Shown here in pieces: positions 11,695-22,244 of a DNA stretch of 64,000 nucleotides. The position numbers were made by a program, and so were the translations under genes. Position 1 is the first letter of the stretch, and every line of letters starts with the position of its first letter. Where the stretch lies: the NCBI GenBank assembly GCA_028015205.1, contig CM051521.1:124380614-124444613 (forward strand), written 5' to 3'. Source of the stretch: Mytilisepta virgata. Lineage: Eukaryota; Mollusca; Bivalvia; Mytilida; Mytilidae. Under the pieces are notes generated by a model. That model saw only the letters and a program-made list of their open reading frames with translations. It had not been told where the DNA came from and did not search any database.

Positions 11695-12291
11695 TGTTAT
11701 TGTTGTATAAGATTTCCGGCAGTGTACTTGTCTTGTGACCCTGACCTCATTTCCATGGTTCACTGACTTCAGAAACATAAATGTAAAATCTGCGTCCAAG
11801 TTTCGTGGTTAAATCCATTTGTCAGCAACTGTAATACCTAGGCCAACCATATTTGGTCTATAGATTGTTCTTAGTGTGTACATGCCTTGGGACCTTGACT
11901 TCAATTTCATGCTTGAGTGACTTTGTCACATTTTCGTGGTTAAGTCCATTTCTCAGCAAATAGAATACCTAGACCCAGCATATTTGGTCAATAGATAGTT
12001 CATCATGGGTACATATCAGTCTGACATATCAGTTTCACGTTTTGGGATAAAATCCGTTTCTCAGCAACTGCAATACATAGACCAACCATATTTGGGCAAT
12101 AGATAGGATGGATACATGGCTGTCTGAGACCTTGACTGTGAGCTTGCCTTGGACACAGTTTTAGGCTTGTATGAGATTTTTCAGACAAATTATCGCCTGA
12201 CCTTTGACTTGTATATCGGGTATCAGATAATCATTATTTTGTATCCATGTGCACTCTCGGGCGAGATATGAAGTGTGTCCACTCTTGTTGT
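11695..12291 (+). repeat. Dispersed repeat family B, 5'-truncated copy
   Basis: Tandem degenerate units with 'gtgaccttgacctca', 'atacctagaccaaccatat' and 'ttggtcaatagatagtt', ending 'gtgtccactcttgttg'. The same family is longer at 42517-44375. It lies just upstream of the TMEM186 exon. Confidence 0.75.
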
Positions 12292-12451
12292 AAATATGTG
12301 AATTTCAAGTCGTTAGCTTCACCTGCGTTCAAATCCGACAATGGAAATTCTGATACAATCTTTATAAAATGAGACCAATCAAGATATCCAATGTCACTAA
12401 GTAAAACAATACATGATCTCCTGTATTACCATAGATTTTATATCGTTTTAG

Positions 12452-13100
12452 GTTTAATAGTATCTACCGGTCAGCTGTGTGGAGAAACGTTTCATACTGT
12501 AGATGTCATACCACATCTTATCTTCTTGAAAGGAACAGCAAAATTGTAAGCACCATCAGAGACAAATCCAATATATGGTATCCATGTCGTTTTTATTCAG
12601 ATTCCAAAGCAGAAACGTGTGAACAGTACAAGCCAATATATAGATTTAAGCCGATTGTTATCGTCAAGATTTTATCCAGACTTAAAATATATCAAACAGG
12701 ATTAAATATAACTTTAGTGCCGATCTCTGGGTTTTTATATTATTCTGAATTCGCTCCAGCACAGCTAATAGGTACATGCTTTAGCCTAGCAACTATCGCC
12801 AGTGTAACATTGTTTTTATTTAGTGGTTTTGCACAGAAAATTATAGGTCTAATCAGTGTAAATGATGATATGTCTAAAGTAAAAATATCTCATTTGTCCT
12901 TCTGGGGAAAACGTATGGATGAAATATATAGAGCAGAAGAAATAGTACATTTCTCATATAGTGGAGAAGACAAAGTTGTAGATATTTATAGTAAAGTGAC
13001 ATTTTTTACTGATAACAAATGTTTATATTTGTTTTCACCAGGTGGTAAAGTAATGGATTATGAGAAGTTTGGATCACTATTTGGAGAAATTACTAAATAA
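12452..13100 (+). CDS. TMEM186: TMEM186 homologue, terminal coding exon
   Basis: The reading frame encodes a protein of the TMEM186 family, a small mitochondrial inner-membrane protein that in mammals belongs to the MCIA complex, which assembles the membrane arm of respiratory complex I. Visible features, numbered from 12477: a basic N-terminus rich in Arg and Ser with few acidic residues (presequence-like); the family's 'LSRLKIYQTGL' stretch; two hydrophobic segments near residues 72-90 and 97-119; then a soluble tail with 'ISHLSFWGKRMD' and a final 'KVMDYEKFGSLFGE', both typical of the family. At about 207 residues it matches the usual length of about 210. The frame is open from 12435, after a TAG at 12432-12434, but has no ATG before the conserved region; GTG at 12477 is not a credible animal start. 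A pyrimidine-rich 'tatcgttttag' ending at 12451 is a good splice acceptor, so translation probably starts in an upstream exon I could not find. The stop TAA lies inside an AATAAA. Family call is firm; exon start is inferred. Confidence 0.85.
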
Positions 13101-13192
13101 AAAGTCAATTTCCTCCAAGCTTATGTTACCTAAATGGTCAAATGAGCCATTCCACTAATGTCAGCGGTCGTTATAAACTTTCCTTTATTTTT

Positions 13193-13506
13193 ATGCCCTG
13201 CCAACGAATGTGGATAGTGCATATAGAGTTACCATTGTCCGTCCGAACTGTTGTTAAGTTTTGCGTTTAGGTTCATGTCTTTGGAACTAATAGTGTATCG
13301 ATGAAACTTCATCAGTGGATGTGCCTTGGGTAGTACTGAGCAGTCATACAATAATTGGGTCAATATGACCTACATTTTATGCTTGAGTGACTCTGCTTAA
13401 GTTTTTGTGTTTAGGTTCATTTCTTTGAAACTATGTATAGTGTTTTGTGTTTATATGGATTTTAGGGCGGGGCATCCGTGTATTACAGACACAATTTCTA
13501 GTTTAT
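13193..13506 (+). repeat. Dispersed repeat family C, copy 1
   Basis: Starts 'tttatgccctgccaac' and ends 'acacaatttctagttta'. It holds two 'gttaagttttgcgtttaggt'-type units and is about 90% alike to 30888-31250. It sits about 90 bp downstream of the TMEM186 stop. Confidence 0.75.
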
Positions 13507-13591
13507 TTATTTATTCAAACTCAGTTTCATTCAGGATCAAAGCAAACATACAAATACAAACATTGATTGTAATCAAAGAGACTTTACTGTT

Positions 13592-14490
13592 GTTTCGTTG
13601 ATTATACCAAGGCCTTTGACACAGTGGCCTTTGATAATGTTCTGTGGTATAAATTGTCAAGGATTGGTATTCAGGACAAACTATTAAATATTATTAAATC
13701 GATGTTTTCAAATGTCAAGACAAGTATTTTGGTCAACGCCTTTTACACTGATTTTTTCGATAATAATTTTGGTCTTGTGCAAGTGGAGGTTTGGTACCCT
13801 CTTCTTTTCTTTATTTATTTAAATGGCTGAAATTGAATTCATTAACAGTTGTGATTATATTCAGCTGAGAGAGTTTTTTTTTAATGTATGCAGATGATAT
13901 GGTAATTTTTTTCAGAAAGTGTGATTGGGTTACAAAATATGTTAAATGTCTGACATACTTAGACATGGAAACTGCCATGGGATATTAATAAAACCAAAAT
14001 AGTAGTATTAGAAATGGTGATAATATTAAAGACGATGAAAAATTCTTGTATGATGATTATGTTTGTTTTTTTAGTTGAGGTTTTACGCCGTTTTCAGCAC
14101 AGTTGGCTATTTCGCACCGGCCAGTTTTTATTGGTGGAGGAAGCCGGAGTATTGGAGTCGAAAACACTCCGCCACATGTGAGATTCAAACTCACAACATC
14201 AGATCACATCAGTGTTGACGGGCTAGTGATCATTATGATGATTATGAAATTGTTACAGTTAGTTCATATGGATAGTGTCAAACAGCTATGTAATCTTTGG
14301 AAATTCATATACAGAACTTTCAGAATTCGCAGTGACTTTTTGTAACTTCATACGTTAAGTTAGTATTATTGTACTTTTTGCTACTACATGGTAAAAGGTC
14401 TTCTATTCTTATATTTATGTTGGACTTCTGTCCGCACTAGTATGTCGTATGGTATTTGGTTAATAAAGAATTGAATTGAAGTAAATGATA
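13592..14490 (+). pseudogene. LINE reverse-transcriptase remnant interrupted by a SINE
   Basis: The plus strand reads 'YTKAFDTVAFDNVLWYKLSR' and 'GIQDKLLNIIKSMFSNVKTS', the RT palm region; then, after frameshifts, 'MYADDMVIF', the catalytic YADD box, and 'NKTKIVV'. The LINE frame resumes after the SINE at 14062-14246, and the ORF end reads 'LCNLWKFIYRTFRIRSDFL'. The 3' end at about 14460-14480 has 'taataaagaattgaattgaa'. The copy has stops, frameshifts and an internal deletion, so it is inactive. Confidence 0.8.
14062..14233 (-). mobile_element. tRNA-derived SINE, 5'-truncated copy
   Basis: Minus-strand copy of the SINE at 21132-21400. The 3' half is recognisable ('ctccaccaataaaaactggc', then 'aaaacggcgtaaaac'), and so is a damaged B box; the A-box end is missing. 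It is flanked by the 13-bp repeat 'tatgatgattatg' at 14049-14061 and 14234-14246, a target-site duplication. Removing one copy plus the SINE restores the surrounding LINE frame. Confidence 0.8.
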
Positions 14491-17040
14491 AAGCAATGCT
14501 GAAAGTCTTCCCTCCTCGGTTCTACTGAAATTCTGATGAAGACGATTGCTTTTAATTGTGTGGGTGTTGATGGATTAAGGAGAAAAGTAGTTACATCTTG
14601 CCCACTGAAAGAGTCAAGTTTTGGGTTTTCCAATAGATTTTAAAAAAAATTCTTACAGTTCTATTAATTTTATAAATACCTACGCAGATTTTTTTTAAAT
14701 GTTCACATTCAAAGTAATACGTGAACATATCCTTAATTGCATATGGTGCTGTGTATGGGAGAATTTGCTTTTCGTAGCGTTTAACATCCCTTTATCGATT
14801 CGTCATAGCAGCTCTTTTTCATAAATTGATTGCGCGTTTTTCAGACACCTTAATTACAAGTACCTAGGAAAATTTTCCCATACCCCAAAAATACATCACA
14901 GTATGCTTATAGGTGTCATACCGTGTCAAAGTATCATCTGTGTAAACATTAACCACTAAGTATTTCTAAACCTCAACCCCCGTCAACATTTATGTTTCCC
15001 ATATTTGGATAGTTATAGATTCTTGGAGAAACATTATTACACCAAGAGAGTGGAGTAATTTTTCAAACTGGCTGGAATTATTTGCTAGAGTGCTTTCAAG
15101 ACTATTTGTAGATCTTTGTATAGATATTATGAACATCAGATGAATAATAAATTTGCTAGAGGGCTATATAGACCATTTTGCAAATTTTCCAAGTCATTAA
15201 GGGTCAATACTCCTACAAAAATATTTGAACAGGACTCATATTCGAATTCGCTTGAGCTACTATTGAGATAATATATATTCTGTATATATTATGAAAATCA
15301 GATCTGAAATAGGGCCACTTTCCCCTGTATTTGTTTCACTCATAACCATTACTTTTGTTGATTTGAAATAATTACTCACTTTTTATCGTAAACGATTGTA
15401 TGCAATATAAACAAATATTTTATGTTTAATCATTGATTTGTTCAAGTTTTCTGCACGTAAATGTCGTGTATATAGACGATTTGGGTCAATTTGAATCGAC
15501 CGCAAATATTTGTCGTCATATTATGAGCCTGTCGTCGTCGTCGTACGTCGGCGTCTGCGTCCGTATAGACCGTTAGGTTTCCGCTCATATACAGGTTTGG
15601 ATTGATTTTGGGAAATCAGGCCCTAACGTTTTTTTTTCGGGGGGTCATTAAGAGTTTTTTGATAATTTTGGTGTAACTTCTTTTGTCGTTGCAGAGATAA
15701 AATTAAGGGATTAAAGGGGCAAAAATTTGCAAATTTGGCAGGACGCTTAAATTTTTTATTTCTCTTCTAATTATAATGGGGATTTTTATATAATTCATCT
15801 TGATGAGTGTTTCAGTAGTATGTCCACATATTTCTTCTGTCTATTACGGTTTTTGGGTAAAAAAGACAATGTGCCTTGATATGTAAATTGTTTCATCCAA
15901 TTTTAATGGTGATTTTTTCTTTTAATTCACCTTCGTGAATGCTTTCACTAGTCAATATTTTTTTTTCTATATCTTAGTATGTCAACAATTTTTTTCTATG
16001 TTTTACATTTATTGAGATACAGGGGGTTAAAGGTGCCAACAAAGATTGTTGTGGTTGTATCATGCTGAGCTTAGCGAAGCCTTTATTGGAATATTGCCAA
16101 GAAGGACATTCATAAGACATGATCGAGAGACATAAAGTTAGTGATTATTAGCAATTCTTAGGAGACAACATACCAAGCTATGCCCCCAGATATTTGAAAG
16201 GTTTTAAGTGACTTTTTGAAAATGGCAATAGAAGTGAAATAAATTCAGGGGGGAAATGGCCCTATTTCTTTGCTAGAGTGGCAACAAGGATTTGCACGGA
16301 CGCACGAACTGCCGCTAAACATTACTGTGTCCGCGGATTGCGGAAGGGGATAATAACCACATAATATATTACCCGGAAATGTTATTAGTCCTCCCTGAGA
16401 CTGTGTTATATAGTAGTCTCAGGTCCTCCAAATAAAGTTCAAATTGTTTGAATAAAAAAAATAGTATATAAAACGACCACCCTCTGAAAAAATGTCCGTG
16501 CTTCGAATTCTGCTATTTTTATAACAATTATGGTTCAATGATCTTATATCAAATTTTAAAAATCTTCTTTGTCGTGAAATCTTCAGAGTACCCCCCCCCC
16601 CCAACATACACACACCCACGCATCCCATTTTGGTGGTTTACAGCAGTATTAAGAAGCACGATATGGTTTCTTATAACACCATCATCTTTTTACTAGGCTT
16701 AAAGTTAGAAATTATATGGATGCATCCCCCGGTTACAATACACCAATTGAGGGATTTGAACATTCTAATTTTAAAAAACCATTGTTCCTTAAAATTAAAC
16801 ATTTTACATAGAAAATATTTTTGATAAAGGATATTGCAATCTTCGTACCTTACAAGATACAAGTTACAAATTTAATTGTCCAAATTAGGTCCAGGAGGGC
16901 ATACAACAGATAACAGATATGATTAGAACAACAATTTCAGACATAGCATAAAGTCACTATTGAACATATATTAGTACATAAGGATGTGTACATTCTTTAA
17001 ATTGTAGGCCCCTGAGAGACCTGTCAATCAATTAAAAATT
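14490..17040. other. No gene seen
   Basis: AT-rich. A gtcgtcgtc tract lies at 15528-15545, a hairpin (ctgagact...agtctcag) at 16397-16424, and a poly-C/ca-rich segment at 16590-16620. Open frames near 16419-16862 have no recognisable family. Confidence 0.45.
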
Positions 17041-17044
17041 ATGC

Positions 17045-17489
17045 TAAGGCCAAACTAAATTGATTTTTAGTTCTTTGGGGTTTTTTTGGCAAAGAAAGGT
17101 GCGAGCGAGCGAAATTTTCATTTTCATTTTTTTCTCGAGGACTAGTTTTTTTCATGGGAAGATCAAAATTACCAGGAACTCTATATTATTATATATGATC
17201 CCTGAAATTACTAATCCCTTTTGGGATTCTGTGTCCAGAGCTATTTTTCTAACTTGGCCGACCACTGTTTTCTGACAAGTCAGAAAAATAGCTCCGGACA
17301 AAGAATCACAAAAGGGATTAGGATCGATCGAACACTCTCTATCTTTACTTTCTTGAAAAATGAAGAATTTTGGGCGAATTTTCAGAATTTATGCAAAATG
17401 AAGTAGTAAAAGAAATTTTCTAAGAGTTTACAAAATCCGATAATCGGAGCGGCGAAATCCAAAGATCTAAAAATCAATATTGAACCTTT
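17045..17489. mobile_element. MITE with degenerate inverted ends and nested palindrome
   Basis: The left end 'taaggccaaactaaattga' plus 'tttttagttctttgg' is mirrored by 'ccaaagatctaaaaatcaat' on the right. The ends resemble those of the elements at 51602-51982 and 56004-56164. Inside, 17208-17325 is a separate hairpin: 'taatcccttttgggattct' and 'agagctatttttct' face 'agaaaaatagctc' and 'aaaagggatta' around a loop of about 20 nt. Confidence 0.6.
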
Positions 17490-18149
17490 GTCTGAAGTAG
17501 GTGACTTTATGAAATGGTCTTTGATGAAAATTTCCCAATTTTTAATAATTCATTTTTTTTTTTTAAGTACAAGTTGATCACCATTGGACGACTTGTTGTC
17601 ACCAAAAAGTAAATTCGTCTGTAAAATATTGATTTTAAGATGAAATTGTTAATATACTTTTTCGTGTTAATTTTTACAGTGGGGGTTTTTATTTTAAACA
17701 AACTAGCAGAGCCCGAAATTTGACGTATAATTTATGAATCCGTAATCAACCCGTGTGTGACTCGATATAGGTTTTCTATTTACTATTTCGCCAGAACTGT
17801 TCCTACGACTGGTACTTATGTTGCACACGCATGTGCTCCTTCAATGTAGGGAAAGAGTTCCTTTTGGCACCCCCATCTAAAAAATGTTATATTGGCCCGA
17901 TTACAAAAGATTATGAAAGGGTTCATTTTAAGGGGCGTATCAGAAAAACTGGGGCATGGCTTTTTGGGGGTATACGTAAAAAAAATGAAATAAAAAAGTT
18001 TACGTTATGTTTACATTTTTTTTGCTTCTCTGCTATTTCACGTTATTAATTTGATATGCCGTATTTCTATTTAGTTATACTTTGCATTCATTTCTATTTT
18101 ATTAGTATTACCTTACATTGTATTGAAGATGTACACATCAAAGCTTACA

Positions 18150-18245
18150 TATTTCTCTGTGAAAATCCTTGGCCACAGGTAGGTTCGAACTCGCTCCGTC
18201 ACTACTCGTAGTCCAACGCCTTAACCATTCGGCTACGACAACTTT
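18150..18245 (-). repeat. tRNA-like sequence (SINE head or tRNA pseudogene)
   Basis: The minus strand has an A-box-like 'tagccgaatggttaaggcg' and a B-box-like 'gagttcgaacctac', spaced as in a tRNA-Ser/Leu-type gene. The T stem and acceptor stem do not pair, so this is not a functional tRNA. It lies about 140 bp upstream of the Merlin ORF. Confidence 0.6.
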
Positions 18246-18383
18246 GGTTGCAAAGCGCTAAAAAATATTATTAAACCTCCTTATCTATCCTATCACGTGA
18301 GTATCAACGTTGTCAGTGCGCTTTCTCTAAAAAGACTTTATTATTACCGATAAAAGTATGTGTTTAATTTCTTCATGATGTAA

Positions 18384-19613
18384 ATGGCGGATTCTTCGGA
18401 TCCTGAATGTGCCGCTGTAGGAAATAAACGAAATTTAAGGAAAAGGAAAAGAGTAAACTATAAAAATTTGCACTGTGGTAATGATACTAGTGATGAATCA
18501 TCTCCGTTTCAATGTGGACAGCGTGCAACCATTAATTTTGTCGAACAATCTGAAAATGAACTTAGTAAAAGCTTATTTTCATTAATTGACACTTCTTCGC
18601 CTCTTCAATGTGGCCAGAGCAAAGTTTGTAAGGATTTGCCTGAGGACCAGAGTTTAAAATCTTATTTTGATTTGAGTCAAAGTTTGTTTTCTTCTGCATC
18701 TGAATTTGAAAATCTTGAGGAAAATGCAACGGAAGTTGGAGAGACGGATAATGAATTGTCGGATAATAATAACAGTCATGATAGCGAAGGAGAGGTATTA
18801 GTTGAAGAAAGACGTAAACGTGGTAAATATAAAACACTTAATTTATTTGGATTGGGACAAATTCTAAGTGATGAAAATAAAACTGTTGACTTTTGCCAAA
18901 ACGTTGGTTTACTGCCAAAAAGTGTTAAATGTAGAAATTGTGGAAACGTACTTTCTAAAATATACTGTATAAATCGAACAGGAAGAAAAAGACAGCAATT
19001 TAGATTCCAGTGTCACAAACCAAAGTGTAAAAAGAAAGGTAAAAATCACGTACCACTACGTAAAAAGACATGGTTTGAAAATTCTAATATATCTTTGAGA
19101 AAAAGTATTTTACTAATTTACTGTTTTGTACAGAAATTCCCGTATGATTTAGCAATAAATGAAACATCTATTTCTTCAGCATCAGATTCTGATGGTCCTG
19201 GACCAAGTGTATTAAAACGAAGAAAATTAGAAAGTTCAAAGGAAACAGTAACAGATTATTACAACTACTGTAGAGAAATTTGTTGTTACGTCATTGAAAA
19301 TATAAAACCAAGTAAGATCGGTGGACCCGGGTTGATTGTAGAAATTGACGAGGCAAAGTTCGGAAAAAGAAAATATAACAGAGGAAGAGCTGTTGATGGT
19401 AATTGGGTTCTAGGAGGAATTTGTAGACAGACCAGAGAAATATTTCTAGTAAAAGTAGAAAAACGTGATAAGAATACATTATTACCGCTTATCGAAAAGT
19501 ACGTTGAAAAGGGAAGTACGATTATTACTGATTGCTGGGCCTCATATAAACAACATTCACACCTTCAACATTGTTTTAATAACACATGTCCTGTCCACAG
19601 ACATCGGGGATAA
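18384..19613 (+). CDS. Merlin-type (IS1595/ISXO2-like) transposase, C-terminally truncated
   Basis: This 409-residue ORF from an ATG encodes a cut-and-paste DNA transposase of the Merlin superfamily, the animal relatives of bacterial IS1016/IS1595. Residues 1-150 are polar and acidic and contain a duplicated motif (SSPFQCGQ at 40-47, SSPLQCGQ at 71-78). A zinc-ribbon follows with Cys 183, 186, 210 and 215, then the family segment 'RKKTWFENSNISL' (about 226-238). The catalytic core has the first Asp at 322 (in VEIDEAKFGKRKYNRGR) and the second at 383 (in IITDCWASY). The expected third acidic residue, in the block after a His/Asn-rich strand, is missing: homology decays after about residue 392, a 1-nt frame change would continue a short Pro-Gln-Thr-like match near 19600, and the frame then stops. 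The product should therefore be inactive as a nuclease. I saw no terminal inverted repeats. Most likely a dying element; a co-opted gene cannot be excluded because the first 390 codons are open. Confidence 0.85.
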   Translation: MADSSDPECAAVGNKRNLRKRKRVNYKNLHCGNDTSDESSPFQCGQRATINFVEQSENELSKSLFSLIDTSSPLQCGQSKVCKDLPEDQSLKSYFDLSQSLFSSASEFENLEENATEVGETDNELSDNNNSHDSEGEVLVEERRKRGKYKTLNLFGLGQILSDENKTVDFCQNVGLLPKSVKCRNCGNVLSKIYCINRTGRKRQQFRFQCHKPKCKKKGKNHVPLRKKTWFENSNISLRKSILLIYCFVQKFPYDLAINETSISSASDSDGPGPSVLKRRKLESSKETVTDYYNYCREICCYVIENIKPSKIGGPGLIVEIDEAKFGKRKYNRGRAVDGNWVLGGICRQTREIFLVKVEKRDKNTLLPLIEKYVEKGSTIITDCWASYKQHSHLQHCFNNTCPVHRHRG

Positions 19614-20039
19614 AATTCGTGGCCTTCGGCTTCACCTGGCCAGGGACACGGATTTTTAGTATTTGCATCCTCCTTTATCTGTTCATCTAGCCAAAACCCC
19701 CTATTTACACCATTATAAAAAATGTTTGTCTTCATTACACGAAAGAAATATACACCATACTACTGTGTTATGGGTTCTGTTAGTATTTAAGCACAATAGG
19801 GCAATGTATATTCCGAGAGCCCAAATTATAAGGAAGATGACATAGTCATACGGTAATAAACATTGAGGTGAAAGCAATGCAAAATATTGGGATTTTATCA
19901 TTGACTTCCATTATAAAAATGAAAAATTTGAATGACAATTTAATCAAAATCTATATCATCTTTATAAACAAAACTTTAAATTTACATTTTGAAATATGGG
20001 GTATTCAAGTCCTCTAAATAAGAAGCAAATCAAGATCAG

Positions 20040-22240
20040 TATTTTAGTAAAATGCGCAAAGATTTGAATGCCAAAAAGCTTCATTTAAAATTTTGTAAAT
20101 ACTCATTCAGAGTAAATAAAAGATCAACTAATTTAGCTGTCATGGCAGAAGTTGGTCGATATCCTTTATCATGTTTGTTATTAGATGTTATTGTTAACAT
20201 GTTTAAATATTACATTCATTTAATAAAATCAGAAAACAGTTTATTAACTGATGCTTTTCATACATGTGACAAATTTAGAATGGGTACGGGTGAGATTTTG
20301 CTCATTTAAGGGTGAGATTGGGTAATTTGGGTGAGATTTTATTGACATCAAAATATAAACTTTCACAATAAAATATTCTCAAATATCATATAGTAAATAA
20401 TCAATTCAATCATTTCCACAACTGTTTGTAGTCCATGTTTGCTTTTTGAATTAGATTGCTATGAAAAAATATTGTATTGTTACTTTTTCCTTTGTATGAA
20501 AAAGCATTGTATTCTCATTATACAAAATCATCCAATCATGCAGAAACTTAGGGAAATATACGTGTTATCAATGTTCTGTAATTTAGTGTTAACTCATTTA
20601 AATGTTTTTCAAATATTTTATTCTTATTTCTAAATAGGACAGTTGTCTTTAAGACGAACAAACAATAGTGAATTATATTAAATTTATTCAATTTTTTAAC
20701 TATGTACATCGCAAAAAATATTTTTATTAACAATTTTGTGAAATTAGTCTAAACAAGGGAGATAACTCAACATTGTTTAAGTTTACCGACAGTGATAGCT
20801 TTACAAGGACACAAGTTAGCTTTCAAATGCTAATTTCAGTATGAAATAAGAATGAATTAACAAACATTTATATATTTTTCATGTCAAGGACGATGTTTAA
20901 AAGAAAAATATCCATTTACCATTTTAAAATTGTGTGGCTTTTGTAAACATCTTATTTTTCCACGGAAGTTAAGGTATCTTTGAGAAATCGTTGCCTGCAC
21001 ATGAGGGCGTGAGATTGGTCCAATATGCATGACTCTCACTCACAATCCGTGTGATATCACATTTATGGCTTTTATAGAATCCAAAACTCTCTTTAACCAA
21101 AACAAAACTTTTTGGTACACTTGTATCAATGTTTGTTTGTTTGTTTAGTTGGGGTTTTACGCCGTTTTCAGCATATTTGGCTATTTCGCGGCGGCCAGTT
21201 TTTATTGGTGGAGGAAGCCGGAGTACCCAGAGAGAACCACAGACCTTCGGTTGGAAAATTCGCAATCCTTGTCAATTAAGATCGGAGTCGAACACACCCC
21301 GCCACAGGTGAGATTCGAACTCGCAACCTCAGCATTGACAGGCTAGTGATCATTAGTAGTTATGACGAACTACCTAAACCACTCGGCCACCAAGGCCCCT
21401 GTATCAATGCATTATCTCAATACCTAAGTTTAGACATTAAAAACATGACAAGTTTAAAAACAAAATTGAAAAGATATATATTGAATAAATTGAAACCAAA
21501 TATAATGAAATTTGGAAAAAGACATTTTTGATAACAACAGAAACAAAACACAAGGTACTAAACTAAGAACATATAGACTCTTTAAAAATCATTTTAATGG
21601 TTCAATTGAAACATATATGTCCCATGGTATACCCAAGGAAAGAAATTTAGTCACAAAACTTAGAATAAGTGCTCATAAACTGGAAATTGGTAGATATCAA
21701 GGTATAAAAGCAGAAAATAGAGTTTGCAAGTTATGTAAAAAAAGACGTAGAAGATGAAATTCATTTTCTGCTACAGTGTGAAACACTACAAAATTATAGA
21801 GAAAATTGACTTAGTGATTTGGAAAACCAATATCCTAATCTTATGAATATTGATAATCAATCTAAATTCTTTTGGCTAATGTCATGTGAGGATAAACATG
21901 TTATTAAATAATTATGTTCTCTATTATACACACTAAACAGTGCAAAAGAATATTTATTATCAAATAGAGAGACATAATATATCTATACTTGTTCATTAAT
22001 TTGTATTATTAATAATTATTATACCTATTTATGCATGTCCTTTACTATGGAGACTGGATACACATCGTAACACATGTTAATTTTTTGGGTCACTGTGCTT
22101 GATGAAACCCCACCTTGACAATATTTTCAGCATTTATTATTATTAAAACTGTATTGTAATTATCTTGATTCTTTGGAACTGTATATAAGTTGTAAAATCT
22201 GCTCAAATTTGGGCATCAAATTGACAAATAAAAGATATTC
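20040..22240 (+). pseudogene. LINE 3' region, split by an insertion and a SINE
   Basis: 20052-20300 reads 'KLHLKFCKYSFRVNKRSTNL' and 'AVMAEVGRYPLSC', the post-RT block of APE-type LINEs. About 750 bp of unrelated sequence (from about 20285 to 21060) follows, then a SINE. LINE coding resumes at 21410-21920 with 'LRTYRLFKNHFNGSIETYM', 'KLRISAHKLEIGRYQGIKAE' and 'NRVCKLCKK', then in another frame 'EDEIHFLLQCETLQNYRE' and 'SKFFWLMS'. The 3' UTR ends near 22240 with 'aataaaagatattctattc', a ttcta-type tail. Stops and frameshifts make it inactive. Confidence 0.78.
21132..21400 (-). mobile_element. tRNA-derived SINE, near full length
   Basis: Read on the minus strand it starts 'ggggccttggtggccgagtg', a near-consensus tRNA-Leu/Ser-like A box. 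The B box 'gagttcgaatctcacct' comes about 75 nt later, then a body with 'ctccggcttcctccaccaat' and a (aaac)n tail. A 9-bp target-site duplication, 'gtatcaatg', flanks it at 21123-21131 and 21401-21409. Transcription would be by RNA polymerase III; mobility would depend on a LINE. Related copies are at 14062-14233 and 39942-40151. Confidence 0.88.
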
Positions 22241-22244
22241 TATT

